A DNA stretch of 9,576 nucleotides from a bacterium (GTDB taxonomy: Bacteria > Nitrospinota_A > UBA7883 > JACRGQ01): the NCBI GenBank assembly GCA_021815535.1, contig JAKAGL010000068.1, positions 1-9,576 on the forward strand, read 5' to 3'. Shown piece by piece: positions 1-6,535 of this stretch (positions are counted from its first letter, which is position 1; every line of letters starts with the position of its first letter). A program made the translations under genes and the position numbers. The notes beneath the pieces are model-generated. The model saw only the letters and a program-made list of their open reading frames with translations, was not told where the DNA came from and did no database searches.

Positions 1-141
1 AGCGGAGGGCTTGTAGAAATTGCTAACCGCGCCACTGTCGGAACTTCCACTATCAGATGTCCCCATTCTCTTTGAGCATCCGATAAAGAGGATGGCGAGA
101 AAAAGACACAAAACCAATTTTCGGCGATCCATCCTCTTCAT
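1..141 (-). CDS. Small lipoprotein, N-terminal part (cut by window edge)
   Basis: The 47 codons visible on the minus strand encode a classic lipoprotein leader: a basic start (MKRMDRRK), a hydrophobic stretch (LVLCLFLAILFI), then Gly-Cys at residues 21-22. A Ser/Gly/Asp-rich linker follows (residues 28-38). The sequence at Cys22 (LFIGC) fits a lipobox, although Phe at -3 is less common than Leu. An AGGA lies 9 nt before the ATG, which supports this start over the second Met at codon 4. The gene begins 46 bp after the stop of the FGE-like gene on the same strand, so the two are probably co-transcribed. The protein is expected to be lipid-anchored and face the periplasm. Its function is unknown because the mature domain lies outside the window. 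Confidence 0.72.
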   Translation of the reverse strand, partial: MKRMDRRKLVLCLFLAILFIGCSKRMGTSDSGSSDSGAVSNFYKPSA

Positions 142-187
142 AGTTTCTTTTCCTATTCCTTCATGCAGGTGCGGTTTTAGTGTTATT

Positions 188-832
188 TCACTTGGCGCAG
201 CGAAATCCTACATACTCATGTTCATCATCCGGAATGGATTTGAGTTCGCTAAAGACCTTTGCATTTTCCTCGTCGTCGAAATAGGAGCCACCCATCGAAA
301 GGCGGTATTTCTTTTCAGCGCTATCCCAGGCATCAACCCATTCCCACAAGTTGCCGGCCATATCCATTACTCCGTAAGGGCTTTTCCCGTTAGGATAACT
401 GCCCACCGGCACCGTACCGCCTTTGCCCGATTCAACCGTATTGGTCTTGGACTTGTCGAAATCGTTACCCCAAGGATACAGCCTGCCATCGGTACCCCGG
501 GCCGCTTTTTCCCATTCAAACAACGTGGGGAGCCTTTTGCCGAGCGCCTTGCAGTAAGCTTCCGCGTCAAAATAGGAAATTTCCTGAACGGGATTTTTTT
601 CTTTCCCGGCGGGGATTTCGAAATTCTTATTGACCTCTTTATATTCAGCATTGGTTACCTCGTAAGTGTCAATGCTGAATTTTTCCACTTTTACTGTCTT
701 TTTACTCGGACCGGATTTATAATCTCCACCAGGGATATCAATCATGCTTCCGGATCCGGCAAACGATTTTGGGACAAAGGCGATAAAAAACAAGGAAACA
801 AAAACGATGACGAACCCTTTTAAACTAAGCAA
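188..832 (-). CDS. Secreted FGE/SUMF1-like protein, non-canonical (TTG start)
   Basis: This is a 214-residue protein of the formylglycine-generating-enzyme (SUMF1) fold. Visible family motifs are MIDIPGGDY (about 30-38), IDTYEVTNAEY (54-64), the core KRLPTLFEWEKAARGTDGR (99-117), YPWGN (119-123), SPYGVMDMAGNLWEW (151-165), GGSY (181-184) and the final GFRC (209-212). Residues 1-25 form a signal peptide ending SFA, so the protein should be exported. True FGEs carry a Cys-x4-Cys copper site just after GGSY. Here those positions are Asp186 and Ala191, so sulfatase-activating oxidation is not expected. A binding or structural role, or another FGE-fold activity, is more likely. An upstream GTG at 868 gives 12 extra residues, but the TTG at 832 has a perfect Shine-Dalgarno and gives a clean signal peptide. 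The gene is transcribed away from the binding-protein operon and leads into the lipoprotein gene. Confidence 0.85.
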   Translation of the reverse strand: MLSLKGFVIVFVSLFFIAFVPKSFAGSGSMIDIPGGDYKSGPSKKTVKVEKFSIDTYEVTNAEYKEVNKNFEIPAGKEKNPVQEISYFDAEAYCKALGKRLPTLFEWEKAARGTDGRLYPWGNDFDKSKTNTVESGKGGTVPVGSYPNGKSPYGVMDMAGNLWEWVDAWDSAEKKYRLSMGGSYFDDEENAKVFSELKSIPDDEHEYVGFRCAK

Positions 833-896
833 GACGATCCTCCTTAACAAACGGTCAAAAACCCGCACTCCACTAATTGAAGAATCTTACCCCAAA
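833..896. promoter_or_regulatory. Divergent intergenic region, presumed to hold two promoters
   Basis: These 64 bp separate the divergent translation starts of the leftward FGE-like gene and the rightward operon, so promoters for both are expected here or just inside the flanking genes. I could not identify convincing -35/-10 pairs or a sigma-54 -24/-12 element in either direction. A weak TAAGAT on the minus strand has no properly spaced -35 partner. The function is inferred from gene orientation alone. Confidence 0.4.
839..845 (-). promoter_or_regulatory. Shine-Dalgarno AAGGAGG deciding a TTG start
   Basis: On the minus strand AAGGAGG is followed by 6 nt (ATCGTC) and then TTG at 832. Motif and spacing are both near ideal. 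The site lies inside the longer frame that would begin at GTG 868, which has no comparable ribosome site. This argues for initiation at the TTG. Confidence 0.75.
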
Positions 897-902
897 ATGG
901 GG
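890..902 (+). repeat. Short inverted repeat over the binding-protein start codon
   Basis: CCCCA, the loop AAA, then TGGGG form a perfect 5-bp inverted repeat. The ATG at 897-899 spans the loop and the right arm. In mRNA the hairpin would partly hide the start codon. The stem is short and may be chance. Confidence 0.35.
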
Positions 903-2312
903 CGAAAAGGCCAAAGTATTTTGCGTTTAAGCTCGTTGTATGCGATTTCCGCCATTCTAATCCTATCCCTTGCCACTTTTTCTTCCGGATGCAGCGGCGG
1001 CCAGGAGGCCAAAACAGACCAAAAGGGGGAAAATAGCCAAGATACAAATCTTTTAGGGGCAACTCCGGACCCGAAAGTTGGGGAAAAAAGGGCACAAAGA
1101 GAGGCAGATTTCAAGAAAGAGATGCATGATCCCGGTAAATCTCCCATTTTAGATCCATCCGCTTCAGAGAAAGCACCAGCTGAATTCGGTTTTGGGGTGA
1201 AAACCGAGGCGCAAATCGCACAGGAATTGCCGCGTGAAAACAAAATTGGGGTACTTGCTCCCTTGGTAGGGGATGTTAAGGTGTTTGGCCAGGATACGTC
1301 CGACGGAGCGGAAATGGCGTCAGATGAGATAAATAGTCATGGCGGTATCCGTGGCAAACAGTATGACCTTCTTGTTTACGACACGAAGTCCTCTATTGCG
1401 GGAGCGCGTGCCGGTGTTGAAAATTTGGCTCGTCAAGGCGTTGCCGGCATTGTTGGCGCTCCGACCGGAGAAGTAAGCTTTTCGGCCAGCAAACTCATTA
1501 ATGACGATCAATTGATCCTGTTATCCGCGGGCTCACGGCGGCGGCTGGGAGATACCGGCCCCTATTATTTCCGTAACACGCTTAATGACAAACATGGCAT
1601 AAAACGCCTTATGGAATATGTCATTAATGAGAGAAAACTGAAAAAATTCGCTTTGTTCACTTCATTGATCAATGACTACTCGATAAAATTGTCGGCGGCG
1701 TTCAAAGCGGAAATTGAAAACAACAAAGGCGAACTGACGCATGAACTTTACATTATCTCGTCGGCGATGAGCAACGTTGATCAAGACGAGACTAGCATAC
1801 CCGCGCAGCTTAAAAAGCTTAAGGGCAATCTTCCTGATGCAATTATATATACCGGTGACGGGATGGAAGGAGCCCAGGTGCTAAAGGAGATGAGGAAAAT
1901 GGGATTGAAAATACCCATGGTGGGGGGTGAAGATCTTATGGTCCCCGAATTTACCTCTATGGGTGCTGCCGCCAATGGGACACTGGTGTATGGAGGTTTC
2001 AACGAGGACTCGGAAAACCCGCGTGTTAAGACATTCGTGACCGATTTCAAGAAAAGGTTTAATCATTCGCCGTCGCGGGTGGCCGCTTTAAGCTATGACG
2101 CATATTATATGCTGGCACAAGCCATAGGGAATGCTAAATCCATGCGGCCGAGCCATCTACGCAATGCGTTGGCGGAAATAAAGGATTTCAAGGGTGTTAC
2201 GGGTAATATCACCATGGATAAGGAACGCGAGGCTATCAAGGAGCCCTTTATTTTTGAAATGAAAAACAAGGACAACCAGTACCGCTTCGTTGCTATGAAG
2301 GAGCCTTTATGA
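897..2312 (+). CDS. Leu/Ile/Val-type periplasmic binding lipoprotein (Peripla_BP_6)
   Basis: This 471-residue protein belongs to the type I periplasmic binding family of branched-chain amino acid ABC transporters. Residues 8-31 are a hydrophobic leader ending FSSGC, with Cys32 the likely lipidated residue, although Ser at -3 is not the usual Leu. Residues 33-113 form a charged, Ala/Pro/Lys/Glu-rich tether. The binding fold starts at KIGVLAPLVGDVKVFGQ (116-132). It continues with GAEMASDEIN (137-146), GGIRGK (149-154), GVAGIVGAPT (181-190), DAIIYTGDG (314-322) and the hinge-region ALSYDAYYML (397-406). It reads into the next gene through an ATGA overlap. No permease or ATPase gene follows. A sensor kinase does, so it may present a ligand to that kinase (inference). 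The ligand cannot be read from the sequence. The start is uncertain: ATG 897 has no strong ribosome site, and in-frame ATG 807 has an AAGGAA but would overlap the divergent gene. Confidence 0.88.
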   Translation: MGRKGQSILRLSSLYAISAILILSLATFSSGCSGGQEAKTDQKGENSQDTNLLGATPDPKVGEKRAQREADFKKEMHDPGKSPILDPSASEKAPAEFGFGVKTEAQIAQELPRENKIGVLAPLVGDVKVFGQDTSDGAEMASDEINSHGGIRGKQYDLLVYDTKSSIAGARAGVENLARQGVAGIVGAPTGEVSFSASKLINDDQLILLSAGSRRRLGDTGPYYFRNTLNDKHGIKRLMEYVINERKLKKFALFTSLINDYSIKLSAAFKAEIENNKGELTHELYIISSAMSNVDQDETSIPAQLKKLKGNLPDAIIYTGDGMEGAQVLKEMRKMGLKIPMVGGEDLMVPEFTSMGAAANGTLVYGGFNEDSENPRVKTFVTDFKKRFNHSPSRVAALSYDAYYMLAQAIGNAKSMRPSHLRNALAEIKDFKGVTGNITMDKEREAIKEPFIFEMKNKDNQYRFVAMKEPL

Positions 2313-3127
2313 GAATTCCGGCTAAACAATTGGCCGTAGTCGCCTTCACCGGGCTGTTATTGTCATTCAACCATGTCGCAAATTCATTGAATAACGCACA
2401 ACCTGCTCCGGAAGGGATGGTGTTGGTTCCCGCCGGGGAGTTTCTTATGGGCAGTACCCAGCAGGAAATCGATGCGGTGAAAAAAGAGTTTGGGAGAAGG
2501 GACCTTTACAAGGACTATTCATTCGATTCGGAGATGCCTAAAAGAAAAGTGAATTTGAAAGCTTTTTATATCGACATCTACGAAGTCACTAACCGGAAAT
2601 ACATGGAGTTCATCAAACAAACCGGTTATCACCCTCCGCAACACTGGGAGGGTGGAACCTACCCCACAGATTGCGCTGACAACCCGGTTTTGTACGTTAA
2701 CAAGCAGGATGCCGAAGCCTACGCAAAATGGGCGCATAAAAGGTTGCCCACGGAAGAGGAATGGGAAAAGGCCGCCCGCGGAACAGACGGCAGGATATTT
2801 CCCTGGGGAAATACGTTCGACCCCGGCGAGGCCGCAACGGCCGATTCCGACCTTGAGTTCATTCAGCACGGTTTCTGCAAAGTTGATACCGGCAATAAGG
2901 TTGGACTGGCTCCGGGTGATGTAAGCCCCTATGGTGTGCACGACATGGCAGGCAACTCCCGCGAATGGACCGCTACGCTTGATCCCGCCCACAAAGACAT
3001 GGCTATTATAAAGGGAGCCTCGTGGGTTGATCTCAACATAACTGCCCGTTCGGCTTACCGGGAGTACGTTCCGGTTGAAGGAAGAAGCCATATCTTAAGT
3101 TTCAGGTGCGTCAAGGATGTTGAGTAG
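2309..3127 (+). CDS. Exported FGE/SUMF1-like protein, catalytic cysteines absent
   Basis: This 272-residue protein is of the FGE/SUMF1 fold. Family motifs are GMVLVPAGEFLMGS (36-49), IDIYEVTNRKYMEFI (88-102), NPVLYVNKQDAEAYAKW (125-141), KRLPTEEEWEKAARGTDGR (144-162), FPWGN (164-168), SPYGVHDMAGNSREW (206-220), KGASW (235-239) and SFRC (264-267). A signal peptide covers about residues 1-26. At the two positions of the FGE copper-binding Cys-x4-Cys pair it has Asp241 and Ala246, so it is unlikely to convert Cys to formylglycine. No sulfatase gene is nearby. It is probably a periplasmic accessory of the sensing operon, perhaps a binding or scaffold domain (inference). AAGGAG at 2298-2303 lies 5 nt before the ATG, and the start overlaps the stop of the upstream gene, so translation is probably coupled. 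It is more elaborate than the shorter paralogue at 188-832, with an extra insert at about residues 50-80. Confidence 0.87.
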   Translation: MRIPAKQLAVVAFTGLLLSFNHVANSLNNAQPAPEGMVLVPAGEFLMGSTQQEIDAVKKEFGRRDLYKDYSFDSEMPKRKVNLKAFYIDIYEVTNRKYMEFIKQTGYHPPQHWEGGTYPTDCADNPVLYVNKQDAEAYAKWAHKRLPTEEEWEKAARGTDGRIFPWGNTFDPGEAATADSDLEFIQHGFCKVDTGNKVGLAPGDVSPYGVHDMAGNSREWTATLDPAHKDMAIIKGASWVDLNITARSAYREYVPVEGRSHILSFRCVKDVE

Positions 3128-3138
3128 TTCCGTCTCCG

Positions 3139-5118
3139 ATGAACCCGTTCAGGTTTCTCTATAACCGGATTTGGAAGAAGCTCACCCTGGCATTGCTGCT
3201 GGTGACGTTTGTTCCCATCGGTTACTTTCAGTATCAAGAACTGAACACAACGCGCGATTCCATTGAGGATAGGGAAACCAGGCTTGTTTTCCAAAATACC
3301 CTGACGCGTTCCAAAGGGGTTGAAGACGCATTTAAGAATGTTCTTTCAGATGTCAACTATTTGCGTTCCAGTTTGGCCATAGAGTATCTCGTTAACGTTC
3401 CCGGCAGAGAACCCACCGGCCTGTTGTATTGGAAATCCCTTGTTGAAAGAGAGTTTTACAACTTTCTTTCACTGCGTCCAGGCTATTCCAGTGTCGGTCT
3501 GTTAGACGAGTTTGGAAACGAACGGCTGGTAATGTTTAAGAACGGCGACAACATCATTACCGTGCCTCAGGCGAAGTTGGTTAATCGCCTCACCTCAACG
3601 TATTATGTTGAAGCCGCGCTTCAAAACGGCTATGGCATAGCGGCTATCCCGATGTATAGCATGGTTAGTCCCCATGGGGATACATCCAGTCAGCCACTGA
3701 TACGGTTCGCCACTAAAATGTTTTCCAGGAGCGGAAAGCCGAGCGGTGTCGTCTACGCCGATCTTGACAGTTCCAAGATATTGAAAACCCTGAGCCGGAT
3801 TTCTTTTGAGGGAAAGCGGAAGGCCGCGATGGTTTTCCAGAACGGAAATTATATTTACAACCCTTTCAAAGCGGCCGCCACGGGTCAGGAATCCATCGAG
3901 GAAAGGAATATCCGAAAAGACTATTCCTCTGAGGTTGTTGCGCAGATACTATCGGGAAGGACGGGGCTGATTACGGACGATCCCGATTATATTTTCGCAT
4001 TCAGGCCGATATACCTTCAGTCGGGGAATAAGGACTTTTATTATGTGGTGTATGACCGCTACCCACGAACCGACTTTATCCCGGAGATGGATAAGATAAA
4101 AAAGGAATATCTCATCAGTTTGGCTGAGGCGCTTTTCCTTTGCCTTTTTGTCGCCTGGATAGTTTCTTATACGCTAACCCGGGATCTTGAAAAACTTCGT
4201 CAAGGTGTAGAGCAAATACGGCAGCGAAGATTGGATCACCGCCTTAAAATCCGGTCTGGGGACGAAATAGAGTCATTGGCCAACGCGTATAATATGATGG
4301 CGGACTTCTTACAGGAGTATAGCCAATCTTTGGAGAATAAGGTGGAAGAGCGTTCAAGCCATATCAAACAGGTGGAGCGGAAGTTGATGCAGGCCGAAAA
4401 ATTGGCAGCGATAGGCTTTTTGGCCGCTGGCGTGGCGCATGAGATAAACAATCCGATTTCGATACTTATTACACGTCTTGAACTCATGAAAAAGGATATC
4501 GACAAAGGAAAGATGGATACCTTAAAGAAAGATATCGAAGTGCTTTATAACCACTCGGTCCGTATAGGCGGCATTGCCACCAACCTGTTAACCTTTTCGC
4601 GGAATGCTTCCACCGAAGTAACAGATGGTGATGTGAACGAAGTCGCAGAGCGTGTTCTCAGCCTCATCGAAATGCCTATAAAAAAGAAGGGGGTTACGGT
4701 TCTAAGAGAATTGGAGCCGGGGCTGCCAAAGGCCCGATTGAATGTATCCGGCATCGAGCAGGTGATATACAATGTTGTGCATAATGCCTTTCAGGCAACG
4801 GACGCGGGCGGCACGATTACGGTAAAAAGCGGCTTGGACGCCAACGGCGGAATTGTCCTGACGGTGAGTGATACAGGGCATGGTATTAAGCCTGAGGTAC
4901 TTGATCATATTTTTGAGCCGTTTTTCACCACCAAAGAGGTGGGATCCGGCACCGGCTTGGGGCTCGCCATAAGTTACGGCTTGGTGAAAGATGCGGGCGG
5001 TTTTATTAACGTTGAAAGTGAGCCGGGAGTTGGCACCGTATTCAGCATTCATCTGGCACGAGCATTGACAACGCCCGTTTTGGCGGATAAAACACCGCTT
5101 CAGGGAGAAGCAACATGA
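3139..5118 (+). CDS. Membrane sensor histidine kinase, Cache-like sensor, HAMP
   Basis: This is a 659-residue two-component sensor kinase of the NtrB/ZraS-like HisKA class. A membrane segment (about 14-30) and a second one (about 324-345) bracket a periplasmic region of roughly 290 residues. Its pattern fits a double Cache domain: a distal part around GYSSVGLLDEFGNERL (115-130), and a second part around KAAMVFQNGNYIYNP (228-242) through FYYVVYDRYP (300-309). HAMP follows (about 346-398), with SGDEIESLANAYNMM near its end, then a coiled coil (about 398-422). HisKA has the phospho-acceptor His434 in GVAHEINNP. The ATPase domain shows the N box with Asn549, the G1 motif DTGHGI (578-583), FEPFFTTK (592-599) and GSGTGLGL (602-609), so it should be fully active. 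It starts 11 bp after the FGE-like gene without a strong ribosome site, and its stop overlaps the regulator start. The adjacent regulator is the obvious partner. Cache assignment is by eye; the catalytic assignment is secure. Confidence 0.95.
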   Translation: MNPFRFLYNRIWKKLTLALLLVTFVPIGYFQYQELNTTRDSIEDRETRLVFQNTLTRSKGVEDAFKNVLSDVNYLRSSLAIEYLVNVPGREPTGLLYWKSLVEREFYNFLSLRPGYSSVGLLDEFGNERLVMFKNGDNIITVPQAKLVNRLTSTYYVEAALQNGYGIAAIPMYSMVSPHGDTSSQPLIRFATKMFSRSGKPSGVVYADLDSSKILKTLSRISFEGKRKAAMVFQNGNYIYNPFKAAATGQESIEERNIRKDYSSEVVAQILSGRTGLITDDPDYIFAFRPIYLQSGNKDFYYVVYDRYPRTDFIPEMDKIKKEYLISLAEALFLCLFVAWIVSYTLTRDLEKLRQGVEQIRQRRLDHRLKIRSGDEIESLANAYNMMADFLQEYSQSLENKVEERSSHIKQVERKLMQAEKLAAIGFLAAGVAHEINNPISILITRLELMKKDIDKGKMDTLKKDIEVLYNHSVRIGGIATNLLTFSRNASTEVTDGDVNEVAERVLSLIEMPIKKKGVTVLRELEPGLPKARLNVSGIEQVIYNVVHNAFQATDAGGTITVKSGLDANGGIVLTVSDTGHGIKPEVLDHIFEPFFTTKEVGSGTGLGLAISYGLVKDAGGFINVESEPGVGTVFSIHLARALTTPVLADKTPLQGEAT

Positions 5119-6503
5119 CAGCACCGGCGACGGTATTATTTGTCGATGATGAACCTGACCTGCTTGAAAACTACGCGCGCATATTGGATGGCGGTTCGTA
5201 CCGTTGTGTGACGACTTCATCCAGCCTGGACGTGTTGGATATGGTACGGGAGCATAAGCCGGCAGTGGTAGTGACGGATTTTTTAATGCCTGGCAAGGAT
5301 GGGATGGCCATTCTAAAAGAAATGCATACCGCCTTTCCCGCCATTCCGGTTGTTATGATATCAGCGCATGCGACGGTCGGTGGGGTCGTCGAGGCGGTGA
5401 AAGTTGGGGCGTTTGATTATCTCACCAAACCGTTTACCTCCGATCAATTGTTAATAACTGTCCGCCGCGCGGTCGAGCAGCACCAGTTGCAGAAAGAGAA
5501 CGCCGACCTTAAAAAGAAACTTCAGGCAGGTTATTTCGATCACTATTTTGTCGGCAAACATCCAAAATGCATTCTCATAGAGGAACAGATCAAAAGGGCC
5601 GCGGCGACGGATACCAACGTCTTCATCCAGGGCGAAACAGGAACGGGAAAGGAGCTTGCCGCCCGCGCGGTTCATCTGCACAGCAAGCGGGTGAACGGGC
5701 CGTTTATCATTGTGGACTATAGCGCCCTTTCAAGCGAAATGATGAAGATTCTGCCATACAGTGGGTCTGAAGCGAAGGCTCCCCAGGAAACAAATGTGTT
5801 CGAGGCCGCCAACGGCGGTACGCTGTACATCAAACAGGTGGAAGACCTTGATATGGCCATGCAGGCCCGCCTACTGCGCATTTTGCAAAGCCGTAAAGTA
5901 TATGAAAACGCGGAATGGCAGACGAAGCAGCTTGATATCCGCGTGATAACATCCACCTCGGCGGATCTTCAGGCCGCCATAGCCGAAAAGAAATTCCGTG
6001 AGAATCTTTATTATTACCTCAACGTCATCAACATTGTCATTCCTCCGTTGCGCGACCGAAAAGAGGATATCGGGATATTGTGCGATCATTTCCTGAGGCA
6101 AAGGTCGGAAAAAAACCAGACACCCCGCCAGGTGCTTCATGCCGACGCGTTGGCCCGGCTTATGTCGTATGATTGGCCGGGGAATGTTCGTGAACTGCGC
6201 AACACGGTAGAACGGGCGGCATCCATGACTGAAGAGTTGACCATTATGACAAAGCATCTGCCGGAAAATATTCTTGATTCTGATGAGTCGTATAGTCTTT
6301 CATTCAAGGATGCAAGAAGGAAATATTTGGAGGACTTCGAAAAACGTTATCTTGAAAACCTGATATTGAAGTATAAGGGAAACATTTCCCGTGCTTCGGA
6401 AATGGCCGGTGTGACGAGGATGTCATTTTACCGGATACTAAAAAGGGTGGGAATGCTGAAGGAAGCCGACAATATCCGCCATACGGCGGATGATAAAAAA
6501 TAA
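5115..6503 (+). CDS. NtrC-type response regulator with degenerate AAA+ domain
   Basis: This 462-residue protein has the layout receiver, AAA+, Fis-type helix-turn-helix. The receiver is intact: acidic Asp11/Asp12, phospho-acceptor Asp55 (VVVTDFLMPG), Ser83 and Lys105. Walker A is intact (GETGTGKE, 173-180). The rest of the ATPase is damaged. The sigma-54-contacting GAFTGA loop is missing between SAL (203-205) and VFEAANGGTL (228-237). Walker B, normally LFLDEI, reads LYIKQV, with Lys240-Gln241 for Asp-Glu. Sensor I ATN is STS (280-282). Of the two arginine fingers Arg295 remains and the second is Tyr301. WPGNVREL (354-361) and the C-terminal helix-turn-helix (about 411-446, GNISRASEMAGVTRMSFYR) are kept. 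It probably binds DNA on phosphorylation without activating sigma-54 polymerase (inference), as known for TyrR and Rhodobacter HupR, which lack GAFTGA. AGGGAGA at 5102-5108 precedes the start, which overlaps the kinase stop. Confidence 0.95.
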   Translation: MTAPATVLFVDDEPDLLENYARILDGGSYRCVTTSSSLDVLDMVREHKPAVVVTDFLMPGKDGMAILKEMHTAFPAIPVVMISAHATVGGVVEAVKVGAFDYLTKPFTSDQLLITVRRAVEQHQLQKENADLKKKLQAGYFDHYFVGKHPKCILIEEQIKRAAATDTNVFIQGETGTGKELAARAVHLHSKRVNGPFIIVDYSALSSEMMKILPYSGSEAKAPQETNVFEAANGGTLYIKQVEDLDMAMQARLLRILQSRKVYENAEWQTKQLDIRVITSTSADLQAAIAEKKFRENLYYYLNVINIVIPPLRDRKEDIGILCDHFLRQRSEKNQTPRQVLHADALARLMSYDWPGNVRELRNTVERAASMTEELTIMTKHLPENILDSDESYSLSFKDARRKYLEDFEKRYLENLILKYKGNISRASEMAGVTRMSFYRILKRVGMLKEADNIRHTADDKK

Positions 6504-6535
6504 ACGCGAAACCAGTATCGGAAAATAGCTCAACC

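Noticed and set aside
20..823. Long open frame of 267 codons on the plus strand
   Set aside because: It lies opposite the FGE-like gene, whose minus-strand product has many clear family motifs. The plus-strand translation has no recognisable domain.
744..896. N-terminal extension of the binding lipoprotein to ATG 744 or ATG 807
   Set aside because: It would place 30-51 polar residues before the lipoprotein leader and run opposite the start and signal peptide of the divergent gene. ATG 807 does have an AAGGAA 9 nt upstream, so it is not fully excluded.
188..3127. Sulfatase-activating (true FGE) annotation for the two SUMF1-like proteins
   Set aside because: Both lack the Cys-x4-Cys site needed for formylglycine formation, and no sulfatase gene is in the window.
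5054..5069. TGGCACG-N4-TTGAC, resembling a sigma-54 -24/-12 promoter about 50 bp before the regulator gene
   Set aside because: The -12 element reads GA instead of the near-invariant GC, and the site lies in conserved-frame coding sequence at the end of the kinase, with tight coupling to the next gene. Probably chance.
4702..5220. 172-codon open frame on the minus strand
   Set aside because: It is antisense to the ATPase domain of the kinase and the start of the regulator, both secure. The translation shows no family motif.
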